DNA of 64,000 nucleotides from Blasia pusilla. Taxonomy: Eukaryota > Marchantiophyta > Marchantiopsida > Blasiales. The notes beneath the pieces were generated by a model, which saw only the letters and a program-made list of their open reading frames with translations, was not told the DNA's origin and did no database searches. The stretch lies in contig CM114272.1 in the NCBI GenBank assembly GCA_050084515.1, forward strand, positions 39,370,001 through 39,434,000, given 5' to 3'. Made by a program: the position numbers and the translations under genes. Of this stretch, positions 21,351 through 33,162 are shown piece by piece (position 1 is the stretch's first letter; each line of letters opens with the position of its first letter).

Positions 21351-21578
21351 AGTGGGCAGCACGTGCCATGCACGGGAATGAAGGGACTAATCTTGTTGGA
21401 ATTTTTTTTCTTCCTGCTCGTAGAGTGGATTTTTTTTTGCTGCCCATACAAGGAGAAACATTTTCTTGTTGCTTGGTTGCCACATGTAAAGCATAGAGGT
21501 GTTTGCAAATCAATAAGGCACTCTCCCATAACAATATAGAGTAGTGGGCAGCATGTGCCATGCACGGGAATGAAAGGA
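21351..21578 (+). repeat. ~37-bp direct repeat pair around 21351 and 21541
   Basis: AGTGGGCAGCACGTGCCATG (21351) and AGTGGGCAGCATGTGCCATG (21542) both continue CACGGGAATGAA. The two copies are about 190 bp apart. The first copy contains a CACGTG (G-box) core. No coding function is seen. Confidence 0.6.
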
Positions 21579-21599
21579 AATCGTTTTCTCACTACCCGT

Positions 21600-24012
21600 A
21601 GCCTCAAGTCAACCAAAGAGATGTTTGCAAATCAAGAAAGCTTTGATCTCTCGTCCGTTTTGTCTATGCATTTTGCGCTATTAATTCCACCTTAAGTCCG
21701 TGCTGCCTTCGTCTTCTCTTGCAATGTCAATCTCCCGGAGTTTCTTTCCGAGGATTAGTTTTCTCCGAACCTCTTCCCGAACCTCGGATCCGTGTATGTG
21801 GCTAGAGTGAGCTAGAAATGGAATGGGAGTGTAAGGCCCTGATCCCACGGACAGAAGGAAACGATAGAGGGTTGCGAGTTTTCCTACGCCCAAAGCTTTT
21901 GGGCGTAGAAATGGCCTAACGACCTCGACTTATGACCGGAAGTAGTTATTAGGACCGCTGCGTTTTGTCACATTATCCAGAGGGTCGTCGCGACCTCTGT
22001 CCTCGGATGGGGATCGGGCTCACGGGGCTTTGGTGGGGCTGAATGGCCACACGCGTTGGTAAGGTAGAGCGATGGATGGAGGTGGAGTCGAATTGGAGGA
22101 GAAGGATCGAATCCTGAGAATCCGAACCTTTACAACCCGAGATCTGGGCCCGACCGCTTCGGGATGTCTCAATTCGGAAGGTTTAAAGCATGGAGCGGAC
22201 GGACGCTTTAACTTTGGAACAGCCGGACGACGAATGAGCGAGAGATGAGCGGGTGTAAGCGAGCGAGTGCGTAAGTCTCGAGTGCGTGATGGGTCCACGG
22301 CAGACCAGATATATGCGCTGAGCTGAGCTGCGCGAGCGAGCGAGGAAGGGGCAGCAGGGAGGAAGCGAGAGACAGGAGGGGGAGATGGGAGAATCTACTG
22401 CATTTCAGGCGCAGGTTCTTTCTCAAGGACGGGAGGTGCTGGGCTTGTGTTTTGGGAGTTACCCTCAAGGCAGTTAGACAATCGACTGTGCGGTTCTTTT
22501 GCCTTGTGGCATTTTTTATTCTTCTTATACATTTGTGCGCTTCGGAAGCTTCTGGCGTCCGGGCGACCTACGAAGACGGGAGGGGAGTTTGCCATATTAG
22601 GGAGCTCGCAGAAGTGTTTGGCGAAGGGAAGGGAAGGGGAGATGCTTTCTCTCTCAGGTGCGTGGATTCCTTCCTGCCGAAAGGTAGAGATTGATGGGAA
22701 GATGTACTATTGGACACAATCCGGAGACGGAGACTAAAATAGAGTGCGGGGATGGTGGTGATATCGCACATTGGTGCATTATTTGTCCCCTTGTGTCTCC
22801 CTGCAGAGCTCCCTTGCTCTTATGAAGCCTTGGGGCTCCTCTACAACCTCTAAAGGTGTAGTGCGTCGTAAATCCACGTGTTGGTACTCGTTCTAGCTTA
22901 GCTCCCGCCGGTCGCCACTCTGCCGTACTCGCTCGCTCTTTGGATCGGTTCCAACTTCTCCCAGTCCATCATACGCTCGCCCGCCATCTTGCGTTAGGGA
23001 GAGAGATTCTCTGACGAGCTGGCTTGACTTTGGAAAGCAGCTCCTCGATGTGGGTCCTGCTCCTCACATCTTCACTGGACTGGACTGGACTGGACTGGAC
23101 TCTTGTAACTCACCCGCCTGCTGAGTTCGTTGCTGTATCGCGGTACCTAACCTCCCCGCTTTCCTCGCCCGGCTATCGCACTTGCCATTTCCCTCTTCAC
23201 CATCAGGACACTCTCCATCTGTGTCCATTCTTTTCCTACTTCTCTTTTACTGCGGGTCCCTTCGTTACAACTGGACTGCACTTGAATGTTCACGAGCCTT
23301 TCGCGTCGTTGCTGTCTATCCTTCTCGGTGCTTGGGTAGTTGCTGATCCCGCTGTGACTGACCCTTCGCCTAATCCCTAGCTGTGGCATTTCCTCTCCCG
23401 TCAATCTCTTTCGTTCTGCTGTGTCTAGACTGCAATACTTTTCTGCTGGTTGCTGTTTCGCGGTCCTGAATCTCACCACTCGTTGCTTCTTTACTCGTTA
23501 CTTCGACTTTCGGCAGTTATTGTACTTTTCTCCACTGTCTCTCTTCGTTAGATGCGCTGTGTAGCTGCTCACATTGGTGGCTGGTCTGGCACCCTGGTGG
23601 TGTATAGGAAAGCGGAGGGAGCGCTCTACTTTCAGCTTTGATCATCCAGTGCTCGCTCTCCTCGCCTGGCATTCCAAGCTCGTCGTCCTGAAAGATGGGT
23701 CCATGGCTGCTAGCTTCTGCAAAGAAGATGCGCATCTGCCATGATGTCCGGCCGGCGAGATAGTCTCTCCATGACGGGCTCAAGGAGTGGTTTGGCATCA
23801 GAGGAGACGCTCTCCCAGCTGCTGTGTTCGAGATCGGACGAGAGCCAGAAAGTCGGGCGTTGGTGGGGTTCCCCAAGGCTAATAGGTGCAGTACTTCCAA
23901 TTACCAAGCGGTGTCAGACTGCGTGAGTGAGATATAGTCTTCCCAGGCTTTGAATAGAGGACAGCAAGCTCGCGCATTGCTTTCATCGTCGTTGTAGTGG
24001 TAAGAGGGGAGG
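21600..24012 (+). promoter_or_regulatory. Upstream and leader region of the 727-codon gene
   Basis: About 2.4 kb without a recognisable gene, GC-richer than the transposon areas, with several overlapping short frames on both strands. It contains a pentanucleotide run and pyrimidine-rich stretches (CTTCTCTCTC and similar) typical of plant 5' leaders. The transcription start cannot be placed from sequence alone. Confidence 0.35.
23074..23101 (+). repeat. (ACTGG)5 pentanucleotide repeat
   Basis: Five perfect ACTGG units followed by a partial sixth. It lies about 0.9 kb upstream of the start codon at 24013, in the presumed promoter or leader of that gene. Confidence 0.9.
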
Positions 24013-26196
24013 ATGGACGTGGGGTTACACATGTGGGGGGGAGGAGGGATGGAAGGAAGGCATTCCAAAACTAATAGTATTCCATCTCCATGGGATTCAC
24101 CGTCATCCGTCGCTCCGGCATTAGGGACTCCCCCACTGGAGTATGGCTCCCCGGCTGCTCAGCATCACCACCAACAGACGAGAGGCATTGGCGACGGAGG
24201 CTATGGCAGCTACATGGAAAGCGGTTCGGCCACGAGCTCTCCTCTGGAAGAAATGTACCGGCGAACAGCATCGTCCTCCTCACTATTCCCCCATTCTCCT
24301 CTAGACAGTCCTTCTCCGCAGCACGGCCGCTCCTCGTCTCTGTCCGGGGGCACCAGTGTGGAACATGGAGGAGGAAGAAGGCAATCCCTTTCAGGTCCGC
24401 TCCCGTCTCAAGCCGACTACTCATCAATGGGGTATCCTCGTCGTTCGTCCCTGTCTGGCCCTCTACCCCTCTCGTCGTCTCGCAACAATCCTTACAGCTC
24501 TCCCACTGACGAACTGTTCCCCGCCGTCAGAACTCCACCACCGTGGAGCGATTTCCACATGAAGGATGCTGCAGCATCGGCGGGAACTGGATCAAATCCC
24601 TTCAATGCGCAGCAGGCCTTCAGCAGTCCGAATGGAATGAGTGTAGCGAGTATCAACACTACCAACAGTCTTCCCAACCTCAGTCCGTCCAGTCTCCCTA
24701 GACCTCCGCCTCATGGCAATGGCGGCAGTCCCAGCTCCAACGTCGTCAGTCCCAACAGTATTCCTAGAGCCGCAAATGGCTTGTACCACTCCAATGGCAA
24801 TGATGGTAGCACCGCCTCCAGACATGCCGGTCCTCCCATCAGACAGCTTTACGATTACAAGGCAGCAGCCGATCCGTTCGCGTCTCTGCTCAGCCCCTCC
24901 CCTTCTCAGTCATCTGGACCTTCCGGCAATCAGTGGGCTTCTTTCCCTTCTTCTCCATCTCCATCTCCATCTCCATCCTCGACTTCTTCACTCGCCTCGC
25001 TCAAAGCGTCCGGATCTTCGATCCATGGTCTGTCTCAGAGAACGTACGGGTCGCAAGGATCGTTGTCTGGAAGGTCCCAGGACTCGAACTCCAACGGGGA
25101 AGGTCCTGAGAATAATGGCAATGGATCTTCGACAAAAAGTGGGAGTCCAAACTTGACCAGGAGCAGGAGCGCACATAACGGTGTTTCAAGCACCGGGAAT
25201 GGCACGGGTGGAACTCTACCGTTCAATCCAAAAGGGAGTGGGTTGAACAGGAGCCTCTCCTGTGGCGGAGCCGAAATGGGCGCTCTCGTACAGAAGTTTT
25301 CCAAAGGGAGGGGGGGAATGGGAGAGGGAGTGCTGGAATCGCTGGTCGCGCAGCTCGTGTTCGCGCAGGAGAAACCCAGTGTGCTCGCGGATATGATCTT
25401 CAGCCCCGCGAAAACGAGTGGCTCGTCGCGCAATTCGAAAGGGCCTTTCGCGTATGCGCGGGATTTGGTGGAGCGAATCCTCCTGGCTCAAGTCCATGCG
25501 ATGGCGCCCACTTTCCGAGATATGGCGCAGAGATTAGAGGAGCTCGAGAAGGAGTCGTGGATGCGGAAGAACGGGGGCAAAGTGCAGGAGAGTGCTCCCA
25601 ACCAGGGCTATCCTCTCCTACGTCTTCAAAACCAATTCGTGGAAGCCGGCCTGGACACTTTCGATATGCTGTGCAGAATCAGGAAGCAATTCCCGTCGAT
25701 GCTGTTGGGAGAGGACGGATCGGCCAGCACCGGTCTCCTCCGCATAGCACTTTTCGGCGGGGGCCCGGGCTGCGAAGCCATAGGTTTGCGACTCTTTTTC
25801 ATGCGGTTGCTCCCGGCGTTGCAAATGCAGGTGGACATCTTAGACCGCAGAGAAAGATGGAAGGAGATTGTTGAGCACATCTCCCTCAAGGGTATTGGAA
25901 GTTTGACTGTCGATCTGGTGGACGCGGTGTACCACCCAACCTGGTTGAGATCGTACAGGCTGCTGGTGTTTCTCGACAGCGTCGGGGAAGGGGTAATGAG
26001 GCGGCTGAACAAGGGGCAGAAGTTCTACTGGGAGGAGTTCTGGAGCAACCTGTATCGCAACACCCACGCCGGAGTCTTCGTCATAATTCACGAGAAGCAC
26101 TGCCCGTGGGAGGAGATGAGGCCTCGCCGGGGCTCCAATTGGTGGTGCTCCGCTCTGGCGGAGCAAGAGAAAGTGCACGTCGCCCGCAAAATGTAA
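24013..26196 (+). CDS. Large Ser/Gly/Pro-rich protein with methyltransferase-like C-terminal domain
   Basis: An uninterrupted 727-codon frame, by far the longest in the window. An in-frame TAA lies 12 bases before the ATG, supporting the start. Residues 1 to about 435 are low complexity (Ser, Gly, Asn, Pro) with SGSATSSP, RRSSLSGPLP and SPSPSPSPSS runs, probably disordered and phosphorylatable. From about residue 440 the text is well ordered: LESLVAQLVFAQEKPSVLAD, AYARDLVERILLAQVHAMAP, then RIALFGGGPGCEAIGLRLFF near residues 577-596. That last block looks like the SAM-binding loop of a Rossmann methyltransferase, followed by VDILDRRERWKEIVEHI. Methyltransferase-like is an inference from this motif; I do not recognise a named family. 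No introns are needed. It looks intact and host-derived. Confidence 0.75.
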   Translation: MDVGLHMWGGGGMEGRHSKTNSIPSPWDSPSSVAPALGTPPLEYGSPAAQHHHQQTRGIGDGGYGSYMESGSATSSPLEEMYRRTASSSSLFPHSPLDSPSPQHGRSSSLSGGTSVEHGGGRRQSLSGPLPSQADYSSMGYPRRSSLSGPLPLSSSRNNPYSSPTDELFPAVRTPPPWSDFHMKDAAASAGTGSNPFNAQQAFSSPNGMSVASINTTNSLPNLSPSSLPRPPPHGNGGSPSSNVVSPNSIPRAANGLYHSNGNDGSTASRHAGPPIRQLYDYKAAADPFASLLSPSPSQSSGPSGNQWASFPSSPSPSPSPSSTSSLASLKASGSSIHGLSQRTYGSQGSLSGRSQDSNSNGEGPENNGNGSSTKSGSPNLTRSRSAHNGVSSTGNGTGGTLPFNPKGSGLNRSLSCGGAEMGALVQKFSKGRGGMGEGVLESLVAQLVFAQEKPSVLADMIFSPAKTSGSSRNSKGPFAYARDLVERILLAQVHAMAPTFRDMAQRLEELEKESWMRKNGGKVQESAPNQGYPLLRLQNQFVEAGLDTFDMLCRIRKQFPSMLLGEDGSASTGLLRIALFGGGPGCEAIGLRLFFMRLLPALQMQVDILDRRERWKEIVEHISLKGIGSLTVDLVDAVYHPTWLRSYRLLVFLDSVGEGVMRRLNKGQKFYWEEFWSNLYRNTHAGVFVIIHEKHCPWEEMRPRRGSNWWCSALAEQEKVHVARKM

Positions 26197-29100
26197 GTCA
26201 TCCCAGGGTGTCAGTGATGGCGGCTCCGCCACGCGAATCGTTTCTCCTGCGCAATAAGAGACATCCCCGTCCCTCTCTTCTCTTTCTCCCTTCCCATAGC
26301 GAAGAAAGCGACGGTTCCCGAGCGCAGGAGCATGGGAATCATGGAAACGCGGTGCGGAGTAGGTCTAAATGTGGGGCAGCATTCATCAGGGAGACGAGAG
26401 ACTATTCTTACTTTCGCAAGCATCGGATATGGCGGATAGTGAACAGGACGCCCGATGGGACTGGTCTTCGTTGGTAATAGTGGGAGTATAAATTATTTGG
26501 GAGCAGCCATAGGTAGTGTGCCATATATAGGTGTTCGTAGGATTGTTTTCCACAGTCGTTAGGAGATCGATTTAGGTAGATAATCGGTACAGAGCTTCCC
26601 CTGATTGAAATTATAGGCTCGATTTGCCTGAGATGACCGATCTTGATTTGTAAACGAGTGAAGATGAAATACGATGCAGCATCAGAAAGCAGAAGCAAGA
26701 AGTTAAGCATGTTTGAAAATAAGTCGAGGCAGGCACGCATTCGCCAGCCTCACATAATTTTGACGAAGCAATCTATGTAGGGCAGTAGAGTTGGAAATTG
26801 CACAGTTCTCTTCTGATGGATTCCCACGACAGTGCTTGTTGTATCCGGATTTCTTCGATTGTGATTCTTCCCTACTAATAATCCGCTCTTAGTAGCGTCT
26901 CCCTGTCTGTCCAAAGCGCGGGTATGTCCGCAAGCCTTTGACAGTCGCAAAGCTCGACCGGCTGCCCGATAGCCATCAGCTCTGGATCGATGCTTTATCT
27001 CGTCCCGACCATGACTCATATTCCAGATACTAAGCCGCATCGGCCGAGCCGATGGACCTGTTTCATTTGCTGCTGCCAATTTTGAGGGCCAATTTTGAGG
27101 GCCAATCTACAGGTGGAAAGGCCATGACAGTGCCGCCGTAGTTGACAATCATCCGGCTGCCTGACTGTCGCCGGAGGTCCTGAATGGCCCCGGGTTTTGT
27201 GGTCAAACATCGCAGCCTCCAGACTTGATGGGGTGCTCTAAGAGAGGGGACGTGACTCGTGAGATGATAGCGGAAGGAGTCGGCTCGTAGGTTTTGAAGT
27301 CGCCCAAGTTGGTATATTATATACAAGAATGATCTCTTTTATCCCGATATCGCCTTTTATGCTCTCCGCCGGCTGTAAAGGATCTGGGCATCGAATCGGG
27401 AGTCAGAGCAAGTCTGCATATACAGTGGTGGAGGAATTGTGAAGTGGAAGGCAGGCATCTTGACTAGCGGGTTTGATTCCCGCCAAAGTACTGGAACCGG
27501 TCTCGATTTTCTTCATGTTGCTGTAGGGTTACAAGAGGAGGGATCGAACAAATGATCTTACACTTACAGCTAAAATTGTATTCAAATCAATCATCCTGGC
27601 AATGCTTGTGACAACGCGGGTCCCCCAGATGGAGGTTAATGCTGCGCGCTGTTTCATTACTTAAATCTACATATATTTGATTTTTGAGAAGACTTTCGAA
27701 GTTGTACACATGGATACCATCATACCATCAGCGTGACTTCTGTGTACGGGAATTATCAGAAACTCCCGTCGCGCTCAGGCTCTCTCCCCAGGAGTGAAGG
27801 ATGATCGTCTTTCACATTGGTGAGGTACCTACGGCGGTAACGGAGACGGCAGTTCTTCCAGGCCAAGTTTAGCCTAGTCCCTTTGGTCCCAGAGTACGGC
27901 CCTTTGAGAGGACACGAGGATAGGTTAGGGATGGTAAGAAAAAAATCAGGAAGAATTAGTAAGGGCCGTAACTACGAGGAACCAAGGGGAAGTATTTAAG
28001 GAGAACTATCGGCAAGGGGAAAGGACAAGGATCCCGAGTTCAGTGCGGTGGAGGCAATACATGACGCTACGAGAGTAATCATCTGCCGAGCCAAGAAACT
28101 GAAGTTGGGACAGAAATTTATGTTCTGGACCGTCTTTCTTGTCGATCTTGGTGACGTGAAGACTACTCCTGAGGTCCTTTGAGATTGTGGGACAAATCGG
28201 CGAACCGGAAATCTCGCGCTCCAAACTTTGCCAAAATAATGTACGGAGGAAAACAAATACTTCTACTATCGTGCTCACATCTTAAAGTTTCATTTTTTAG
28301 ACCAATCGCTTGATTGGGACTCCAACTACAAAGTATGTGTCACGATACTTGGAAGGATTAAAAGAGGAAACGCAGAACAGGAGGATTACGAAAGCAGTGG
28401 GAGATAAAAGCGGGTGTGTCCCCATTCCTGGATTCGCAGAAATGATCTAATCGTCTTCATGTTAAGGCGTAAGAGGGAGCTGTACGATCAGTCTGCTCTC
28501 CAAAGTCAGCAAGAAAAACAAAAAACAAAAAGATGGTCTTCGAAAGTGGACTGCTGCGAAATGCACCAAAAAACAACTCTGAAAGACCGGAATCTGATGC
28601 AGGCAAAGCCCAATGAATATAGTGCGAAAATCTATGACTATTCGACCGAATGTCACCACGTTTAATCTTGACAAGAGCTGTCTGAGGGATTCTACATGGC
28701 CACAGATGACTCCACATTGTCCACAAGACTCCGATCGGAATCTGAGGGAAAATTGCTTAAAGACTCAAAAATTTCGAATACCGGTACTCGTGGAGAACGG
28801 ACAAAACTATTAACTTAAGAAGGGTCAGAAGCACATGTGTTAGACTGCACGTGGTATTAGGTGCATTAATCTCCGCAGGCTGTAAAATTCGCGGGCAGGG
28901 CGGAAGAAACAAGTGTTTCTGACTGGGTTGCTCTCCGCTATAAGAAAATATTTTTCTTTCCTGTATTTGATTATCTACCCTACACCGTCCAAAGTAATCC
29001 CAAGTAACTAAGGTTAAAGAACGTATCAATCAAAATATTCGTGATCAGAATGGAGCGAGTCTTGTTCGCAACAAACAAATGGTCATCGCTGCGTTTCACT

Positions 29101-29860
29101 GTAAGAGGATTGTCTTTCTCTCATGCAGCGTCAGTGGCCACCTACTTGGACTTGAAGACAAGCCCCAGCACATGCGGGCAGGATACCAGTGATCAGACAC
29201 AACACAAGGAATCAGTCCTTTGACTCGGCTTTCACAAGAACGCACAAATTCTCAACAAGATTTCCTGAGCGTCGTTCTTTCGTCTGGTGTCGTCAATTGC
29301 ATGCCTCACAACAGCGCATCGAAACTTTTTCTGGTTTCATCAATTCTTCATAACATTCGTCCATACGCGATGGAGAAGCATATACGCTACTCAACAGAAG
29401 GAACTACTGTAGTCAAACGCTCGCATTCCCAACTCCTTCCACCACGGTTATCTGAACATTTTTTGCTTCAGTTCGCGTAAAGTCTTCCACCTGCTCCCGA
29501 TCCATCCATAGACATTCTTTATCGGGGAGCATGCGCCATCATCAAATAGAATATTTATATATATCGACCGATAGTTTAAAGAAAGAAAGAAATTCTTGAA
29601 ATTATCGATTATGCGTGCGGACACACCAATCCTCCTGCCAAGATCCTTTTCAGAACATTATACTAAGCCATGAGATGGCTGGCCTGCCTATGCAAATGAA
29701 AAGCGACTTCTCAAATACTAGTAAGTGCCCATGCAATACACATGAGAGATGAAGGGTTTTGTTTTGTTTTCTTTAAGTTGGTAACAATTGTGCACAAATG
29801 AATCATGCTCAAGTGGGGTGCTACCCCTAAATACATCACATGATGGGATCTCAAAGAATT
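26197..29860. other. Intergenic region 3' of the 727-codon gene, no recognised feature
   Basis: Only short overlapping frames on both strands (longest about 120 codons), none recognisable. A short duplication of TTTTGAGGGCCAA occurs at 27081-27108. From about 29520 the sequence becomes AT-rich with TATATATA and AAAG runs before the Helitron relic. The 3' UTR of the upstream gene must lie at the left end, but no polyadenylation site can be fixed. Confidence 0.4.
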
Positions 29861-29864
29861 TATT

Positions 29865-31565
29865 TCATCCAAGTATTTTTTTATACATTACATTTCGTAT
29901 ATAATCATCTTCTTTATTTGAAAGTTCATCATTTCCAATCGTAATGTGAATGGAACTTCTCTTTCCTACTCTAGATAATGCTATGTACAATTGATCATGA
30001 GAAAATACAGGAGTAGGCAAGTAAATGCCAACCTTTTCCAAAGTTTCACTTTGAGACTTATTAATTATCACAGCAAAAGTTGGCTCAATAGGGAATTGAA
30101 ACCTACGTAAATCAAATGGCAAACCGGAGTCAAATGCAATCAATGGGATATATGGAATAAAAAGTGATATCAAATATTCTTCTCTTCCCTGTGATGATTT
30201 CAGCACATATGCAACGTTGCATAAACCCACGAATCATCAATCTAGTCTCGTTTGCTTGTCCATGTAAGTCATTCATGTTTTGTACAAGCATGATTGGTGT
30301 ACCAATCTTCAAACACAAACGATATGGAGGTAGTCCATAAGACAAGCATATGTTCATAAATTCAGTTGGATATATATGACTGATCCCCTCATTCGGAATA
30401 AAATCAACATTGAGATAAATATGCTCTTGTACACAATATATGTAGTGAATTAGTGAGAAGAAGTACTATTACTATTCAAACTTCCGGATATTTTTTTCCA
30501 ATAAGAGAATACATATAGATATGCATGTTAAAAGGATTACATGTCCAGGAAACCAAGAGATGACATCTCCATTTATTTCGTCAACATCCCTATTTCTCGA
30601 TATTAAAATAGTGGTTTCTCTCAAGAAATCAATCTCATGGAATCTGCTAGAAGAATTTTCATAGATCAAATTAATAAAATAGTATATATTATTACTATTA
30701 GTGATAATTTAATATGGAAATTTAATAAAGTCTTCTCCCAAATGAGGATGCAAAGGAACACGACCCTCTCCCACGTCCAATAACCAATCGGCAAAAGCTT
30801 GTTGTTCAATACACAAATGACTTTCCAACCTTTGAACTCGCACGTTTGTTGTCAACTTCATCACTTTTGCATTAGACCAAAGAGAAGATTTCTTTATAGT
30901 GACTTCCACGATTTGCGGCCGATCCCCATGACGAACAACAGACAAAACTTGATGAAAGGCATCACCAAATACCATGAGTTTTCCACCAAATGGTATTTGG
31001 CATAGATCATCAGAGACCGTTCCCACAATATCTTGTAAAGTGCAATTCACAGCCCCGAATACATGACAATGAATCATAGGAGCTTCATCCCATATGATGA
31101 GCATCACATCAAGGATTAAGCTTGCTTTGTCCCTATTGACTGATAAACTACAAACAATATATGGAAGTAAAAAAAAAAACTTCATACTTGGAGTTATGAA
31201 ATTAAATACATTGATAGAATTGGACATAATGGGGGTACTTACTTGCAAGTAGAGCTCTCATGAAGATTGATAGGGATCTTGGAGCGTGAATGGGCAATAC
31301 ACCCTCCATCTAACAATAGAGCAACCATTCTGGATGATGCTAGTGCCAAAGCTATACCACTTGTACTCCTTATACTTGCAAGGAGAAGTTTATTTAAATA
31401 TGTCTTTCCCGTTCCACCCGAACCATCAATGAAAATTTTTTTTGGAGATGGTGGAGCATTCATGCATATTTTATCAAGCTCATCATATATCGCATCCCAA
31501 ACCAAACGTTGTCCTTCGTTTAGACACAATTCTCCAAGTTGTACTTGCTCAAATAATACCTCCAT
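29865..31565 (-). pseudogene. Helitron/PIF1-type helicase relic
   Basis: Four minus-strand blocks give a PIF1-like superfamily 1 DNA helicase, the C-terminal half of plant Helitron Rep-Hel proteins. Block 31239-31565 reads NEGQRLVWDAIYDEL, then the Walker A loop IDGSGGTGKTYLNKLLL. Block 30709-31248 holds Walker B as LIIWDEAPMIHCHVF (Asp-Glu kept), then KLMVFGDAFHQVLSVV and LTTNVRVQ. Block 30540-30620 reads RDVDEINGDVISWFPG. Blocks 30130-30357 and 29865-30230 hold LPPYRLCLKIGTPIMLVQN and FAVIINKSQSETLEKVGIYL, then FSHDQLYIALSRV. Blocks are separated by intron-like or degraded gaps, with frame changes between them. The Rep nuclease half is not seen. It is probably a dead Helitron fragment. Confidence 0.85.
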
Positions 31566-31569
31566 ATCA

Positions 31570-33160
31570 TATGTGTAATGAACAACTCAAGGAAAAATGT
31601 ACTCCTTTAATCGAAAAATATTAAGTTTGTTCCCAAGAGATCACCGTTTCTCGAGGAAAGAGAGGTTTTATAAGAAATAACAAGGACAACTCCTTCTTCA
31701 CTAACTTTACTGACTAACTACAACTATACTGTCTTTCTGAATACAAAAGAATAAAAATATTTTCTTCCCTCTTGAAAAATACTCTTCTCAAGTGCAGACA
31801 AAGACTCTTGCGAATCTTGAATAACAAAGATCCACGAAGACCTCAAAGAGATCTCAAGAATGGCGGCTCACCCTACTTTCAGAATTGAATCTGTCATGTT
31901 ACTCACTGTCTAACAGCTTTCCTATGCTCTTCTTGATTATCTTATGGAATTTTGAAATCACAAGACTCAACTCTCATTCCTACTGCAGCCCAATAAGATT
32001 TTACACTCAACTCCGCAGATCAAAAAGCATGAGAGAAGACACTTCTGTTGCATCAAAGAGTGGAAAGAACTAGAAAGTATTGCAAGCTTCAGAGAGTACA
32101 AGACTCTTTAGCTTGGATCATCCCCAAAGAACTCCTTACACAATCCACCAAGATTAATGGGAAACTCAAGATACAAGTGAATGACCCCTTGCTCTTCTTC
32201 TCTATTCTTTAAATAGTCTCTTACAATTCCTGATTGATCTTCCTATTCTACTCTACATTTCTATTTGATAATCCTCTTCCTCGGTTCAGATTTTCCAACC
32301 CTTCACCTTCCTAAGCGGGTTGGTTGCCTTGGCAAGTCATTTCTGCTTCCTTTTGAACTGCTGCGCCGCTCTATTTTCGGCTTCCAAAACCGTCGCGACG
32401 GTTCATTATTTATAGTCTTCATGGTCTTCGCAGTCCTATCTTCACAATCCTATCTTCGCAAAGACTCTTATCCTAATACCGCTGCGAAGAGTCCTTCCTC
32501 GACTTCTCTTTCCTTCTGCTTTCAAACATTCTTTCTCTTTCTATTCCTATACTTTCTACACTTTTCCGCTTCTTGTGAAGACTCTTTAATTCCTCTTCTT
32601 CTTCCTCTTCCTTCTTAGAGTTCTTAGTATTTGCTCTTGGGTCTTCGTTCTTTATACCCAGTCTTTGCACAAAGACTTCCTCCAATCTTCTTTTGCAAAG
32701 AAGCTTTTTCCAGTCTTCGTTGACAATCTTCACCACTATTCCTACTGCGGTCTTCCTTGCGAAGTACCCACGCTTCTTATTCTAGCTTCTTTTCCCCTCT
32801 TCCCTACTTTTACAAATCCTCACTCTTCCAAGACAGTCCTGAATCTCTTACTACTTCTTGTCTTTTCATCAGAGTTGTGGCATCCCATGTTGTCACAACC
32901 CGTTCTGTAAGGTATACGTCTTTACTTCCAATATTGAGTCTTTTAGTCTTCGATTAAAGAAGACTTCACTAAAATTCTGTACTAAACTTGATCTTTATAC
33001 CAAAATTTCAAAAATGCAGGCACTACATACCCCCTCACTCAAATGTGAGACCACATGGCGAACACTCTATCGGTTCTATTCTATTGCCGCAATGTCCCTA
33101 AGGACTCCCATCATCTAGTAATTCTACAATTTTGACATCAGGGGGAGGTCGGAAATGAAT
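31570..33160. other. Pyrimidine-rich stretch with recurrent TCTTCGCAAAGACT text, no gene
   Basis: There is no supported coding sequence. Words such as AAGACTC, TCTTCG and CAAAGACT recur through 31780-32960, and GATCTCTTTGAGG-type text is shared in inverted sense with 58690-58720. This suggests a diverged LTR or other non-coding part of a retroelement. Edges cannot be set. Confidence 0.35.
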
Positions 33161-33162
33161 GG

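Noticed and set aside
23024-23380. 118-codon frame upstream of the 727-codon gene with LDWTGLDWT
   Set aside because: Its repeat text is the (ACTGG)n run. There is no domain and no splice support.
24071-25500. Many open frames on the minus strand and other plus frames under the 727-codon gene
   Set aside because: They are shadows caused by the high-GC, Ser/Pro-rich codon composition of the main frame.
27400-27500. tRNA-like T-arm (GCGGGTTTGATTCCCGC)
   Set aside because: The stem and loop look tRNA-like, but I could not fold a matching acceptor stem, D-arm and anticodon arm around it. Left out as an RNA gene.
26400-29500. Several 80-120 codon frames on both strands
   Set aside because: None has recognisable motifs or splice context; treated as chance frames.
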